A stretch of DNA of 17,031 nucleotides from positions 13,464-30,494 of the forward strand of contig JAFNGF010000149.1 in NCBI GenBank assembly GCA_017885385.1. The letters are read 5' to 3'. Below, one piece after another: positions 6,903-12,709 of the stretch (within the stretch, counting starts at the first letter, position 1; each line of letters opens with the position of its first letter). This stretch comes from Planctomycetota bacterium (GTDB lineage: Bacteria > Planctomycetota > Phycisphaerae > Sedimentisphaerales > Anaerobacaceae). A program made the position numbers and the translations under genes. The notes below the pieces were generated by a model that had not been told where the DNA came from, did no database searches, and was given only the letters and a program-made list of their open reading frames with translations.

Positions 6903-7537
6903 CGCTTGCATTCCCTCAATAATTTATTCAGGTCAATGCCTTCACGTTTGAAGGTATTGTAGACCGCCATTCTCGACTTGGCGAGGTTGTCCGCTACCTC
7001 TGCAATTGACATGCCGTTTTGCAGCATCGGCACAATATCTTTACAGAACAGCAGTGGACGTTTACCGAGCTTTGAACCTCTGGCCTTAGCTGCCAGCAAA
7101 CCTCTTTTAGTATTTTCTCGCAGGCTTTCTCTCCCCAGTGCAGCCAGACCAAATAGAAGACTTGCAATCGTCTGACCGATAAGACCGTTGAAGTCAAATT
7201 GTTCGGTGATTGAAACGAAACGAATGCCTTGCTTCAACCAGTCACATAGAATGTTAATACCATCTTGCACCGACCGACTGACCCTATCAAGTTTCCAACA
7301 GATTACGGTATCGACCTTGCCAGCGAAAATGGCCTCTTGCAGTTTATTGAACGCCGGACGGTTTGTTGATGCACCTGATAATCTGTCCCTATACCAAACC
7401 CTGTGATTCAACTCGTGATTTATGCAATAATTTTTTAGGGCAAGTTCCTGCGACCTCAAACCTTTTTCTTGGTCGAATGTACTTACCCGGCAATACACAG
7501 CGGTAACTTTCGTATTATGTTTTTTGGTCTTCTTCAT
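6899..7537 (-). CDS. Small serine recombinase (resolvase/invertase type)
   Basis: This 212-residue protein has the resolvase catalytic motif YCRVS (Ser19), followed by DRLSGASTNRPAFNKL and VICWKLDRVSRS, the long dimer helix FGLAALGRESLRENTKRGL, and a C-terminal helix-turn-helix (MSIAEVADNLAKSRMAVYNTFKREGI). Length and order match the small resolvase/invertase family, which acts on short directly or inversely repeated sites. It is the first of three genes joined by ATGA overlaps, ahead of the terminase pair. Possible roles are multimer resolution after replication, site inversion, or a DNA-binding role in packaging. No res-like site is obvious next to it. Confidence 0.93.
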   Translation of the reverse strand: MKKTKKHNTKVTAVYCRVSTFDQEKGLRSQELALKNYCINHELNHRVWYRDRLSGASTNRPAFNKLQEAIFAGKVDTVICWKLDRVSRSVQDGINILCDWLKQGIRFVSITEQFDFNGLIGQTIASLLFGLAALGRESLRENTKRGLLAAKARGSKLGKRPLLFCKDIVPMLQNGMSIAEVADNLAKSRMAVYNTFKREGIDLNKLLRECKR

Positions 7538-7689
7538 TTCTTTTCTCTGCCGTTTTGGTTGATGGTTTTCGTTTCATACATAAGCCCTGCCTGCTTTCGC
7601 AGCTACACCTGCATTGTAGCAACCTTGCCGCAAGCCCTGTCGCTTTGCACAGCAGGCGATCTGCCCTTCTGGCCTGGCATATCCCTATA
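7538..7689 (-). other. Short gap with only doubtful minute frames
   Basis: On the minus strand this holds a 25-codon frame starting MPGQKGRSPAV and a 20-codon basic frame starting MKRKPSTKTAEK that ends inside the resolvase start. Neither has a convincing ribosome site. It is probably the untranslated part of one transcript from the promoter at 8066 through the resolvase. Confidence 0.3.
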
Positions 7690-7989
7690 CTATTTAGTTT
7701 GCAGTTTGTAGGCCCCATCTTTTGTTTTGACCACATAGTGTTTCGCTATCAGAACATTTACGTGATTGTAAAACGTACTTTCCAACCCTGTTTCTTTGAG
7801 CAGTTGCTTCATAGTCTTGGGCTGCTTGCTAAGACAAGCATTTATTTTGGCGGATTTTGAACCAGGACGACTACCAAACTTGTCCACTTTCGCCTGCTCT
7901 TTCACCTTAGCAATTTTGGGTGGTTTAACATCTTTTGTTTTTACAACAGTTTTGTTCTCTGCAATTACTTTTTTCGTTCGCTTACTCAT
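7690..7989 (-). CDS. Small winged-helix protein with basic tail
   Basis: This 99-residue protein starts with about 40 lysine-rich residues (MSKRTKKVIAENKTVVKTKD), then a probable winged helix-turn-helix: SAKINACLSKQPKTMKQLLK, TGLESTFYNHVNVLIAKHYV and a wing KTKDGAYKL. It should bind DNA and may regulate the terminase operon or the nearby promoters. AGGA lies about seven bases before the ATG. It is the first gene behind the very strong promoter at 8066-8038, and the resolvase follows on the same strand. Confidence 0.8.
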   Translation of the reverse strand: MSKRTKKVIAENKTVVKTKDVKPPKIAKVKEQAKVDKFGSRPGSKSAKINACLSKQPKTMKQLLKETGLESTFYNHVNVLIAKHYVVKTKDGAYKLQTK

Positions 7990-8037
7990 TTTCTGTCCTT
8001 TCCTGTTTTGGTTGTAGTTTTTGTTCTATTTGGATGA

Positions 8038-8066
8038 AGTATAACGAGTACCTTTTTCCTTGTCAA
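8038..8066 (-). promoter_or_regulatory. Near-consensus sigma70 promoter of the terminase operon
   Basis: On the minus strand a perfect TTGACA (8066-8061) and TATACT (8043-8038) are separated by 17 bases. The start would fall near 8031, giving a leader of about 40 bases before the winged-helix gene. A GTAAAGTAAAC box lies about 15 bases upstream of the -35. Confidence 0.85.
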
Positions 8067-8417
8067 GTATATTGTTCGTTTACTTTACATATTATTTTAC
8101 TCTTTATTCCTTTGTTTTTAAGCTAAAAATAGGCATTTTGTAAAGTATTTGACAGACCCTTAAACTTTACAGCTTTATATCTAAGAAACTGACGGGTTCT
8201 ATACAAGGATTGGTGGCTATGCATTCTATGCCTGTAAAGCAAAGGCACGTTTTACTTTACTACACTACGTCAAACCGTTCGGTTTAAGATTTGCAGAGTA
8301 GTCCACAGGCAGGGCTGTTTTCGTTCTGTCGGAAAACCAAGGCTTACAACGGTGTATTTGATAATGTATTGGACTGCGTAGCAAAAATGGATTATGGACG
8401 CTGTGCTATCTGAATGG
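8067..8417. promoter_or_regulatory. Gene-free control region with TGTAAAGT boxes
   Basis: No credible gene is seen. TGTAAAGT (8139-8146) faces ACTTTACA (8164-8171) across 17 bases. Further copies of the core occur near 8082-8088 (minus), 8232-8238 (TGTAAAG) and 8251-8260 (ACTTTAC). TTGACA at 8149-8154 lies between the two arms of the inverted pair and could be part of a plus-strand promoter, though its -10 is poor. A separate palindrome AAACCGTTCGGTTT sits at 8272-8285. The same box recurs at 10510-10546, so one element-coded regulator may control both zones. An origin-like function is an alternative. Confidence 0.55.
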
Positions 8418-8744
8418 TCAAAGTGTGTTTGGCGGAAATTCATCAGATAATTGTTTTAGAATCTTGCGACCCCATTCAATGGTTTCCTTTGGGGTATAGT
8501 GTTTTCCCCCAAATTCTGGTCTTCTTTCGCACAAATCGCTAACGACGTTGTCTGCGATTACCGACAAGTGGGGTATTTTCAATTCTTTCGAAAGAGTATT
8601 TGTTGCCACGATTCCGAATAGAACGGCCCAATAGGCCTTATCTGCTGCTTCCTGGATGTTTTTGTCCTTCAACAACTCTTCAACGTTTTGCCAACAGCTT
8701 AACACTTTTTCCCAACACTCTTTAGATGTCCGTGAACTTGACAT
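8418..8744 (-). CDS. Small helical protein, possibly HEPN-like
   Basis: This 108-residue, mostly helical protein starts MSSSRTSKECWEKV. The segment NIQEAADKAYWAVLFGIVAT resembles the helix of HEPN/PaREP1-type proteins, and RPEFGGKH fits the loose HEPN RNase pattern R-x6-H, although the usual polar residue after Arg is missing. I regard this as a weak resemblance. GAGGA lies five bases before ATG 8744. A longer frame from ATG 8765 has no such site and overlaps an 18-codon frame preceded by AAAAGGA, so I chose 8744. It is the last gene of the small-gene operon that starts at 9502. Confidence 0.65.
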   Translation of the reverse strand: MSSSRTSKECWEKVLSCWQNVEELLKDKNIQEAADKAYWAVLFGIVATNTLSKELKIPHLSVIADNVVSDLCERRPEFGGKHYTPKETIEWGRKILKQLSDEFPPNTL

Positions 8745-8805
8745 CTGCTTCCTCTCTTTCTTCATCCACGTTGAACATTCCTTTTCCTGTTCACCTATAA
8801 GCTCA

Positions 8806-9210
8806 TCATTCTATAAGGTCATTCTCCACCAAATACTCTCTTCCTTTTTGAAGCAGATAGTACTCCGACGGGCGGTCGTTGGTGTAATCATGTGAGTACA
8901 CATATTCGTTCCACATTCGCCCAAGGTAATACTCAGTCTTTGTAAGACTGAGACAAAGACCTCCTGCAATCTGTGCAGCAGTTAGTGCTTGTTCACAAGA
9001 CGATAGAAGCACCAAGATTTTTTTCTCATTTTCACTGAGTTCGTTGGTCTTTGTTAGCTCTTCAAGTCTGGATTTGAGCTTTCGGTTCTCCTCCTTGACC
9101 TTGGTGTTCTCGGTTTCAAGGTCGCTATGCTTTTTTTCTAACTCTTGAAGTCTTTCGCGGAGAACAGCACTGAGAGGAATCTCTTTTAGAATATCAGTTA
9201 TTATGCTCAT
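8806..9210 (-). CDS. Coiled-coil plus winged-helix protein
   Basis: This 134-residue protein has a long coiled coil at about 16-57 (heptads in LRERLQELEKKHSDLETENT), followed by a winged helix-turn-helix at about 58-131 (LSENEKKILVLLSS, LTAAQIAGGLCLSLTKTEYY and a YYLLQKGREYLVEN wing). It probably binds DNA as a dimer and is a candidate for the regulator that recognises the TGTAAAGT boxes. AAGGA lies 11 bases before the ATG, so initiation may instead depend on coupling: the upstream 45-aa gene ends 17 bases inside this one. Confidence 0.8.
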   Translation of the reverse strand: MSIITDILKEIPLSAVLRERLQELEKKHSDLETENTKVKEENRKLKSRLEELTKTNELSENEKKILVLLSSCEQALTAAQIAGGLCLSLTKTEYYLGRMWNEYVYSHDYTNDRPSEYYLLQKGREYLVENDLIE

Positions 9211-9331
9211 CTATGTATTTATCCTTAGTTAAGAAGTCCCCTTCTCCCAATCGCTCCCATCGCTTTTGCCTAACAAACACATCATACAGTAAGTATCCGC
9301 ACGCCAGAACGATACCCATGCAGACAGCCAT
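9194..9331 (-). CDS. 45-aa single-pass membrane protein
   Basis: The frame MAVCMGIVLACGYLLYDVFV gives one hydrophobic helix followed by a basic, tryptophan-containing tail RQKRWERLGEGDF. It overlaps the start of the winged-helix gene, which is typical of tightly packed phage operons. The ribosome site is weak (AAGAAAT before ATG), so the call rests on position, overlap and composition. It may be an accessory membrane protein; a holin-like role cannot be argued from one helix. Confidence 0.5.
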   Translation of the reverse strand: MAVCMGIVLACGYLLYDVFVRQKRWERLGEGDFLTKDKYIDEHNN

Positions 9332-9352
9332 ATTTCTTAGTTGAAGTATTGT

Positions 9353-9502
9353 CTATTTTTCTTCTTGTTTTTGCTTTTCTTTGCGCTTCAATTCTTGGTC
9401 AACTCTATTTTTCGCTTTGAGTGCTGATGCAGTGCCCGCTTTGGAGGTACGTCGCTTTACTGGTGTCAGTTTCCTGTAAGTCGGACGGTTCAGCTTGCTC
9501 AT
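9353..9502 (-). CDS. 49-aa highly basic protein
   Basis: The frame starts MSKLNRPTYRKLTPVKRRTS and ends with a Lys/Glu/Gln-rich helix. AAAGGAG lies six bases before ATG 9502, the best ribosome site in the element. It carries many Lys and Arg residues and no Cys or hydrophobic helix. It could bind nucleic acid; small basic proteins in serine-integrase elements sometimes act as recombination directionality factors, but nothing specific shows that here. It is the first gene after the promoter at 9582-9554. Confidence 0.7.
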   Translation of the reverse strand: MSKLNRPTYRKLTPVKRRTSKAGTASALKAKNRVDQELKRKEKQKQEEK

Positions 9503-9553
9503 AATGTTCTCCTTTGGTCAATAAGCTCAAATGTTCCCTGCGAATCCACATAC

Positions 9554-9582
9554 ATATTACCATCATTATTCACAAACGTCAA
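9554..9582 (-). promoter_or_regulatory. Sigma70 promoter of the small-gene operon
   Basis: On the minus strand TTGACG (9582-9577) and TAATAT (9559-9554) are separated by 17 bases. The start would fall near 9547, about 45 bases before the 49-aa gene. The operon then reads 49 aa, 45 aa, winged-helix and 108-aa genes. Confidence 0.75.
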
Positions 9583-9592
9583 ATATCTTTAA

Positions 9593-9610
9593 GGGGTAGA
9601 GTTCTACCCC
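9593..9610. promoter_or_regulatory. Perfect 8-bp palindrome next to the promoter
   Basis: GGGGTAGA and TCTACCCC are perfect inverted arms around GT. The site ends 11 bases upstream of the -35 of the minus-strand promoter. That position suits an operator or activator site. A terminator for plus-strand reading is less likely because no T-run follows. Confidence 0.6.
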
Positions 9611-9901
9611 CTATCTTGTACTGGAATCTCGTCAAATAGTGTTTTTTGACGGTTCAGGTGGCTTTTATCTTAGTGTTTAAGCGGCCTGCCATACGCTACA
9701 ACCAATTATCTTTGCTGAACCTTATTCATTGTACGTCCTGGGGGAAATTGCTTGTTTGCGGTGGGTTTTTTCGGGAGGTTTCAGACTATCTCAGGAATGG
9801 TGTATGGGCGGCGGATCGGACAGGGTGGTGGGTCAGAAAAGATTTGCATATATTGGCTGGCTGAAGGATAATCAGAAAAACCTTTTTGATGGAGACCCGA
9901 A
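9611..9901 (+). other. Gene-poor leader before the Cys-rich gene
   Basis: CGTCAAA (9630-9636) and TTTGACG (9645-9651) form an inverted pair. TAGTG-T6-GACG at 9637-9651 recurs almost exactly at 10463-10478. Two overlapping frames with TTG starts run through 9646-9864 and 9729-10025. Neither has a ribosome site, and the second overlaps the better-supported gene at 9902, so I do not call them. A weak plus-strand promoter, TTGCAT (9844-9849) 17 bases from GATAAT (9867-9872), could serve the gene at 9902. Confidence 0.4.
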
Positions 9902-10159
9902 ATGGAAGAGTCAAAAAATAAGTCGAAGAAACACCTTGGCGAATGCAAAGATTGTCTGTACTACCAAGCAAAATCCGGAACACATGGCCATTGCCGTAGG
10001 TATCCTCCACGAGTCACTTTTGTAACAAAACAAATAACACACAAACCAACATACGAGGAATGTGGGGTTATTGCCATGACGGAATGGCCTGTAGTGGAGG
10101 AAAATGATGCCTGCGGGGAATTCAAATTAGGTAAGGAGATGAGGGCAGGGGTATTTTAA
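9902..10159 (+). CDS. Small Cys-rich, probable zinc-binding protein
   Basis: This 85-residue protein is the only plus-strand gene of the element. It carries CKDC (15-18), HCRRYPP (30-36), C54, WPVV (62-65) and CGEF (71-74). The pattern CxxC ... CRRYPP ... WPxV ... CGEF looks like that of small proteins common in prophages and mobile elements, whose function is unknown to me. Cys15, Cys18, Cys31 and Cys71 could bind one zinc ion. GGAG lies seven bases before ATG. It faces the polymerase-like gene across an AT-rich zone. Confidence 0.85.
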   Translation: MEESKNKSKKHLGECKDCLYYQAKSGTHGHCRRYPPRVTFVTKQITHKPTYEECGVIAMTEWPVVEENDACGEFKLGKEMRAGVF

Positions 10160-10567
10160 GATTGCCGACTGGACGAATATGGTAAGGACACAAAAAATCA
10201 GTCTGTCTATATGTACCAGTAGAAGCTAAAAGTTGAAAAACCTGTAGAGTAAAAAATAAGCTACAATCAGTTTTTCAAAAAATTGCATGTGATCCTTCCC
10301 CCCCTTTTTTCCTTTTCTTTCATCACTTTACTTTCCTTCTCTTCTCTTTTCTTTCCTCTTCTTCCTCTCCTCTCCTCAGTATATCTAATAAAATTGACAA
10401 AAATAAGTGTTGTAAACGTATATTTTACAAAGACTTATAAAAGTCAAAAAGTTGTAATTTCGTAGTGTTTTTTTGACGTGAATTTTGGCGTGAATTTCAG
10501 CTATTAAAGTGTAAAGTTTAAGGATATTTACATAATAAACTTTACAAAATCCTTAAGTTAAAATTCG
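10160..10567. other. AT-rich zone with an 85-nt pyrimidine tract
   Basis: There is no gene. From 10293 to 10377 the plus strand is pyrimidine except for three A residues (10322, 10325, 10330), with 47 uninterrupted pyrimidines at 10331-10377 and no G. AT-rich sequence surrounds it. TAGTG-T7-GACG at 10463-10478 repeats the motif at 9637. TGTAAAGTTTA (10510-10520) and TAAACTTTACA (10536-10546) form a perfect 11-bp inverted repeat across 15 bases. Lying beside a polymerase-like gene, the zone is a candidate replication origin with a regulator box. It also separates convergent genes, so termination is another possible role. Confidence 0.55.
10510..10546. promoter_or_regulatory. Perfect 11-bp inverted repeat with TGTAAAGT core
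   Basis: The arms are TGTAAAGTTTA and TAAACTTTACA. The right arm is identical to 8161-8171 in the other control region. Being AT-rich, it is not a terminator stem and more likely binds a dimeric protein. Confidence 0.65.
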
Positions 10568-11947
10568 TCAATACTTTGGTTCAATCACCGCGTAAAATCG
10601 CTCTCCGTGATAGCGGTAGTACCACTTTTCCATAGTGTTGTAGACAATGTCTTGGTCTGACCGTTTGCACAGCACAGAATCATGGATGGCATAACACGGT
10701 ATATCTGATTCTTGCACCCCAACAAGCTCCCATACGATGTCCAACATCATGTAAGCAGCAAGTGTCATTTGGATTTCACCGATGTTGTGGAAGAAATCAC
10801 CCACGACTGCCGAATGAATTGCGACGATACGCTGGACGAGTTCAGCGGCAGGAAGGTCCATTTCCTCGTATTTGAAAAAGATACGATACAGAAAATCCCT
10901 GCTGTTGTGGTCACGTAGTAATTGGGCAACGGCCTTGGTGGCTTGTCGTTGGGACGCGGTGTTAAGACAAATGTTTGTTGTGGTCTTGATGAAATCACGG
11001 ACAATTTTCCTATTCCTTCTCTTTGTTGCAAGGCGTGAATCCCAGAATTTTGGCAAGATAAGTTCCGGCCTATAAGTGTCATCGGGGCCAGGGTCAATGC
11101 CGTGATAGTGGTAACAACGTCTAATGTCGAACGATTTGAAGTCCCATTCCATTACTGATTCATTGTCGATGAGCAAAATACGGCGTTTCTCCGGAGACAG
11201 GTTTTGAATCGACTGCTTGCTGAATCCAGCAAGACGACAGTACCGGTTAAGTTCCTCCGAGTGCGTAAACCGCAAAACGGGGTTTGGACTATACGGTATT
11301 CTCGCACCGGACGGGAATGGGTTCCACCACGAATGGTTTGTGAGTTTGCTTGCTATAATCGCAAGCCTGTCCTCGTCATGTTTTATTAAACGAAGTATGC
11401 TCGGATGGAATCCTGTCAACGGTAAGGGTTTTGAACCGTACTTTTTGCCACTGTGCAATGTGACAAGGGCATCCTGCACCGGCTTTTGCAGGACCGTATT
11501 TCGACGTAGTTTGTTATTGGCGTAGCCCTGTCTATATTCCTTGACGATATTCAACAGCTTCGCCGTGACGCCGTAATAGGTCAGCCATGCGTTGACGACA
11601 CCGGGCATACCCGGAACGCCAGTGCATTTACGGCATAGACCGGCATCGATTAGAACGTCCCAGACAGCAATGCGTAAATAATTGGTGCTGGCGTCGCGGG
11701 TGTCCCTCACCTTCCGCTCTCCTTTGCCGGAATGATACGCTGTGACCAGATTGTCAATGCAGTGGATGGCAACTCGTTGTTTGTCTATGAGTTTGTAGCC
11801 ATCGAAGGTTACAAATCTCAAAATGTGAGACTTGACGAACCGATGCCATTTGCGATTTATCCTATGTTCGACATATCGGGTACTTGGGAATTCCCGGTAG
11901 TAGGTATTTCTGGACGGCCTGCAATTTGACTTTCGGCATTCAATCAT
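10568..11947 (-). CDS. Divergent family-A-polymerase-like protein, probable replication protein
   Basis: This 459-residue protein shows three motifs in the order of family A and T7-type polymerases. Motif A-like is EWDFKSFDIRRCYH (Asp269). Motif B-like is RDFIKTTTN (Arg317, Lys321, spaced R-x3-K). Motif C-like is YAIHDSVLC (His422-Asp423). Between B and C lie VQRIVAIHSAVVGDFFHNIG and EIQMTLAAYMMLDIV. The N-terminal 250 residues are basic and unlike a 3'-5' exonuclease; CRKC-type cysteines occur at 105-108. The conserved Tyr/Gly of the polymerase O-helix is missing, so fidelity or substrate may differ. ATG 11947 overlaps the preceding gene's stop as ATGA. Replicase or primase is the inferred role. 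No sequence search was possible, so the relationship rests on motif reading. Confidence 0.65.
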   Translation of the reverse strand: MIECRKSNCRPSRNTYYREFPSTRYVEHRINRKWHRFVKSHILRFVTFDGYKLIDKQRVAIHCIDNLVTAYHSGKGERKVRDTRDASTNYLRIAVWDVLIDAGLCRKCTGVPGMPGVVNAWLTYYGVTAKLLNIVKEYRQGYANNKLRRNTVLQKPVQDALVTLHSGKKYGSKPLPLTGFHPSILRLIKHDEDRLAIIASKLTNHSWWNPFPSGARIPYSPNPVLRFTHSEELNRYCRLAGFSKQSIQNLSPEKRRILLIDNESVMEWDFKSFDIRRCYHYHGIDPGPDDTYRPELILPKFWDSRLATKRRNRKIVRDFIKTTTNICLNTASQRQATKAVAQLLRDHNSRDFLYRIFFKYEEMDLPAAELVQRIVAIHSAVVGDFFHNIGEIQMTLAAYMMLDIVWELVGVQESDIPCYAIHDSVLCKRSDQDIVYNTMEKWYYRYHGERFYAVIEPKY

Positions 11948-12168
11948 TCCCGATTTCCTGTCTTTTGTTCTTTTTGCCTGGGCTTTTGCTGGTTCGGTTC
12001 AATGACAAAACCCAACATCCGTCCCGCTGCGTCTGGATCACGTGCCCGCCACATTTGTCTTGCTAATGAAACACCGGCCAGGGCATCTTGCTTAACTCTA
12101 TCCAGCGGCATTCGCAGGTATACATTATCATCTGTTTCCTTTTGCTTAGACTTCCGTACTGCTTTCAT
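11944..12168 (-). CDS. 74-aa hypothetical protein coupled to the polymerase-like gene
   Basis: This basic, hydrophilic protein has a central helix DRVKQDALAGVSLARQMWRA and a lysine/glutamine-rich tail. I recognise no family. GGAG lies eight bases before ATG 12168. The preceding gene ends three bases upstream, and the polymerase-like start overlaps its stop by four bases, so it is clearly part of the same operon. It might be a small replication accessory, judged only from position. Confidence 0.75.
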   Translation of the reverse strand: MKAVRKSKQKETDDNVYLRMPLDRVKQDALAGVSLARQMWRARDPDAAGRMLGFVIEPNQQKPRQKEQKTGNRE

Positions 12169-12171
12169 TTA

Positions 12172-12426
12172 CTATTCTCCATCTTGATACTCCTTCCCTT
12201 TTTTGTTTCTTGTTTTTCTCCACTTTGCAATGCCTTCTATCGCAAGCACAAAAAAGATAATGTCTCGGCAAGCCAAAGACCAGATACCCGCCTGGAGGTG
12301 AATCGCCGCCGAGAGGGCGTTGCTGCAGAGCCAGAAATAAAAACACACTGACATTTTGCGGTTGTTCAGCAGCACACCCGCAATTGCCAGAATCATGGTA
12401 AATATTCCAAAAAATTCTGCCATCAT
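12172..12426 (-). CDS. Small membrane protein with about three helices
   Basis: This 84-residue protein has hydrophobic segments at about 3-20 (FFGIFTMILAIAGVLL), 28-46 (VCFYFWLCSNALSAAIH) and 48-66 (GIWSLACRDIIFFVLAIEG), then a basic tail. The motif LLNNRKMSVCFYFWLCSNAL resembles small PnuC-like membrane proteins found in phages and mobile elements; transport activity is not demonstrated. GGAG is eight bases before the first of two adjacent ATGs. It lies 33 bases after the 64-aa gene and three bases before the 74-aa gene. Confidence 0.8.
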   Translation of the reverse strand: MMAEFFGIFTMILAIAGVLLNNRKMSVCFYFWLCSNALSAAIHLQAGIWSLACRDIIFFVLAIEGIAKWRKTRNKKGKEYQDGE

Positions 12427-12459
12427 TTATCATTCTCCATTCTTGGTGAACCTGTGACC

Positions 12460-12654
12460 TCAAATGATTTGAAATCTTTTTACATCTCCGATTTCGGATA
12501 TACGGTACGTGCCAGGTTTTACGGCAGCCTGACGTGCGGCATAAAGTGTTGCAAAAGCCTTCTTAGTATCATGCCAGCAGAAGGAACGGTTGTCCCATTT
12601 TGCCAGGCGATAATACGGGTACGCTTTTTTTGCTCTACGCTCGTAGGGTCTCAC
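12460..12654 (-). CDS. 64-aa basic protein, first gene after the attachment site
   Basis: The start is GTG at 12654-12652 with AGGA seven bases upstream. The protein is rich in Arg, Lys and Tyr (RPYERRAKKAYPYYRLAKWD) with a mid-segment HDTKKAFATLYAARQAAV. It is unrecognised but gene-like. In the chromosome its upstream side is the attR junction 76 bases away, with no good promoter between. In the circular form the integrase frame would end at TGA 12653-12651, overlapping this GTG as GTGA, so it would be translated coupled to the integrase. A directionality factor is one possible role, by location only. Confidence 0.75.
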   Translation of the reverse strand: MRPYERRAKKAYPYYRLAKWDNRSFCWHDTKKAFATLYAARQAAVKPGTYRISEIGDVKRFQII

Positions 12655-12709
12655 GCTGGTATCCTTTCCTTGCCAATAATAATGCTGCTTTCAAACCGAA
12701 TGACATTTA

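Noticed and set aside
9646..10025. Two plus-strand frames of 72 and 98 codons
   Set aside because: Both depend on TTG starts without ribosome sites, and the longer overlaps the well-supported Cys-rich gene in another frame.
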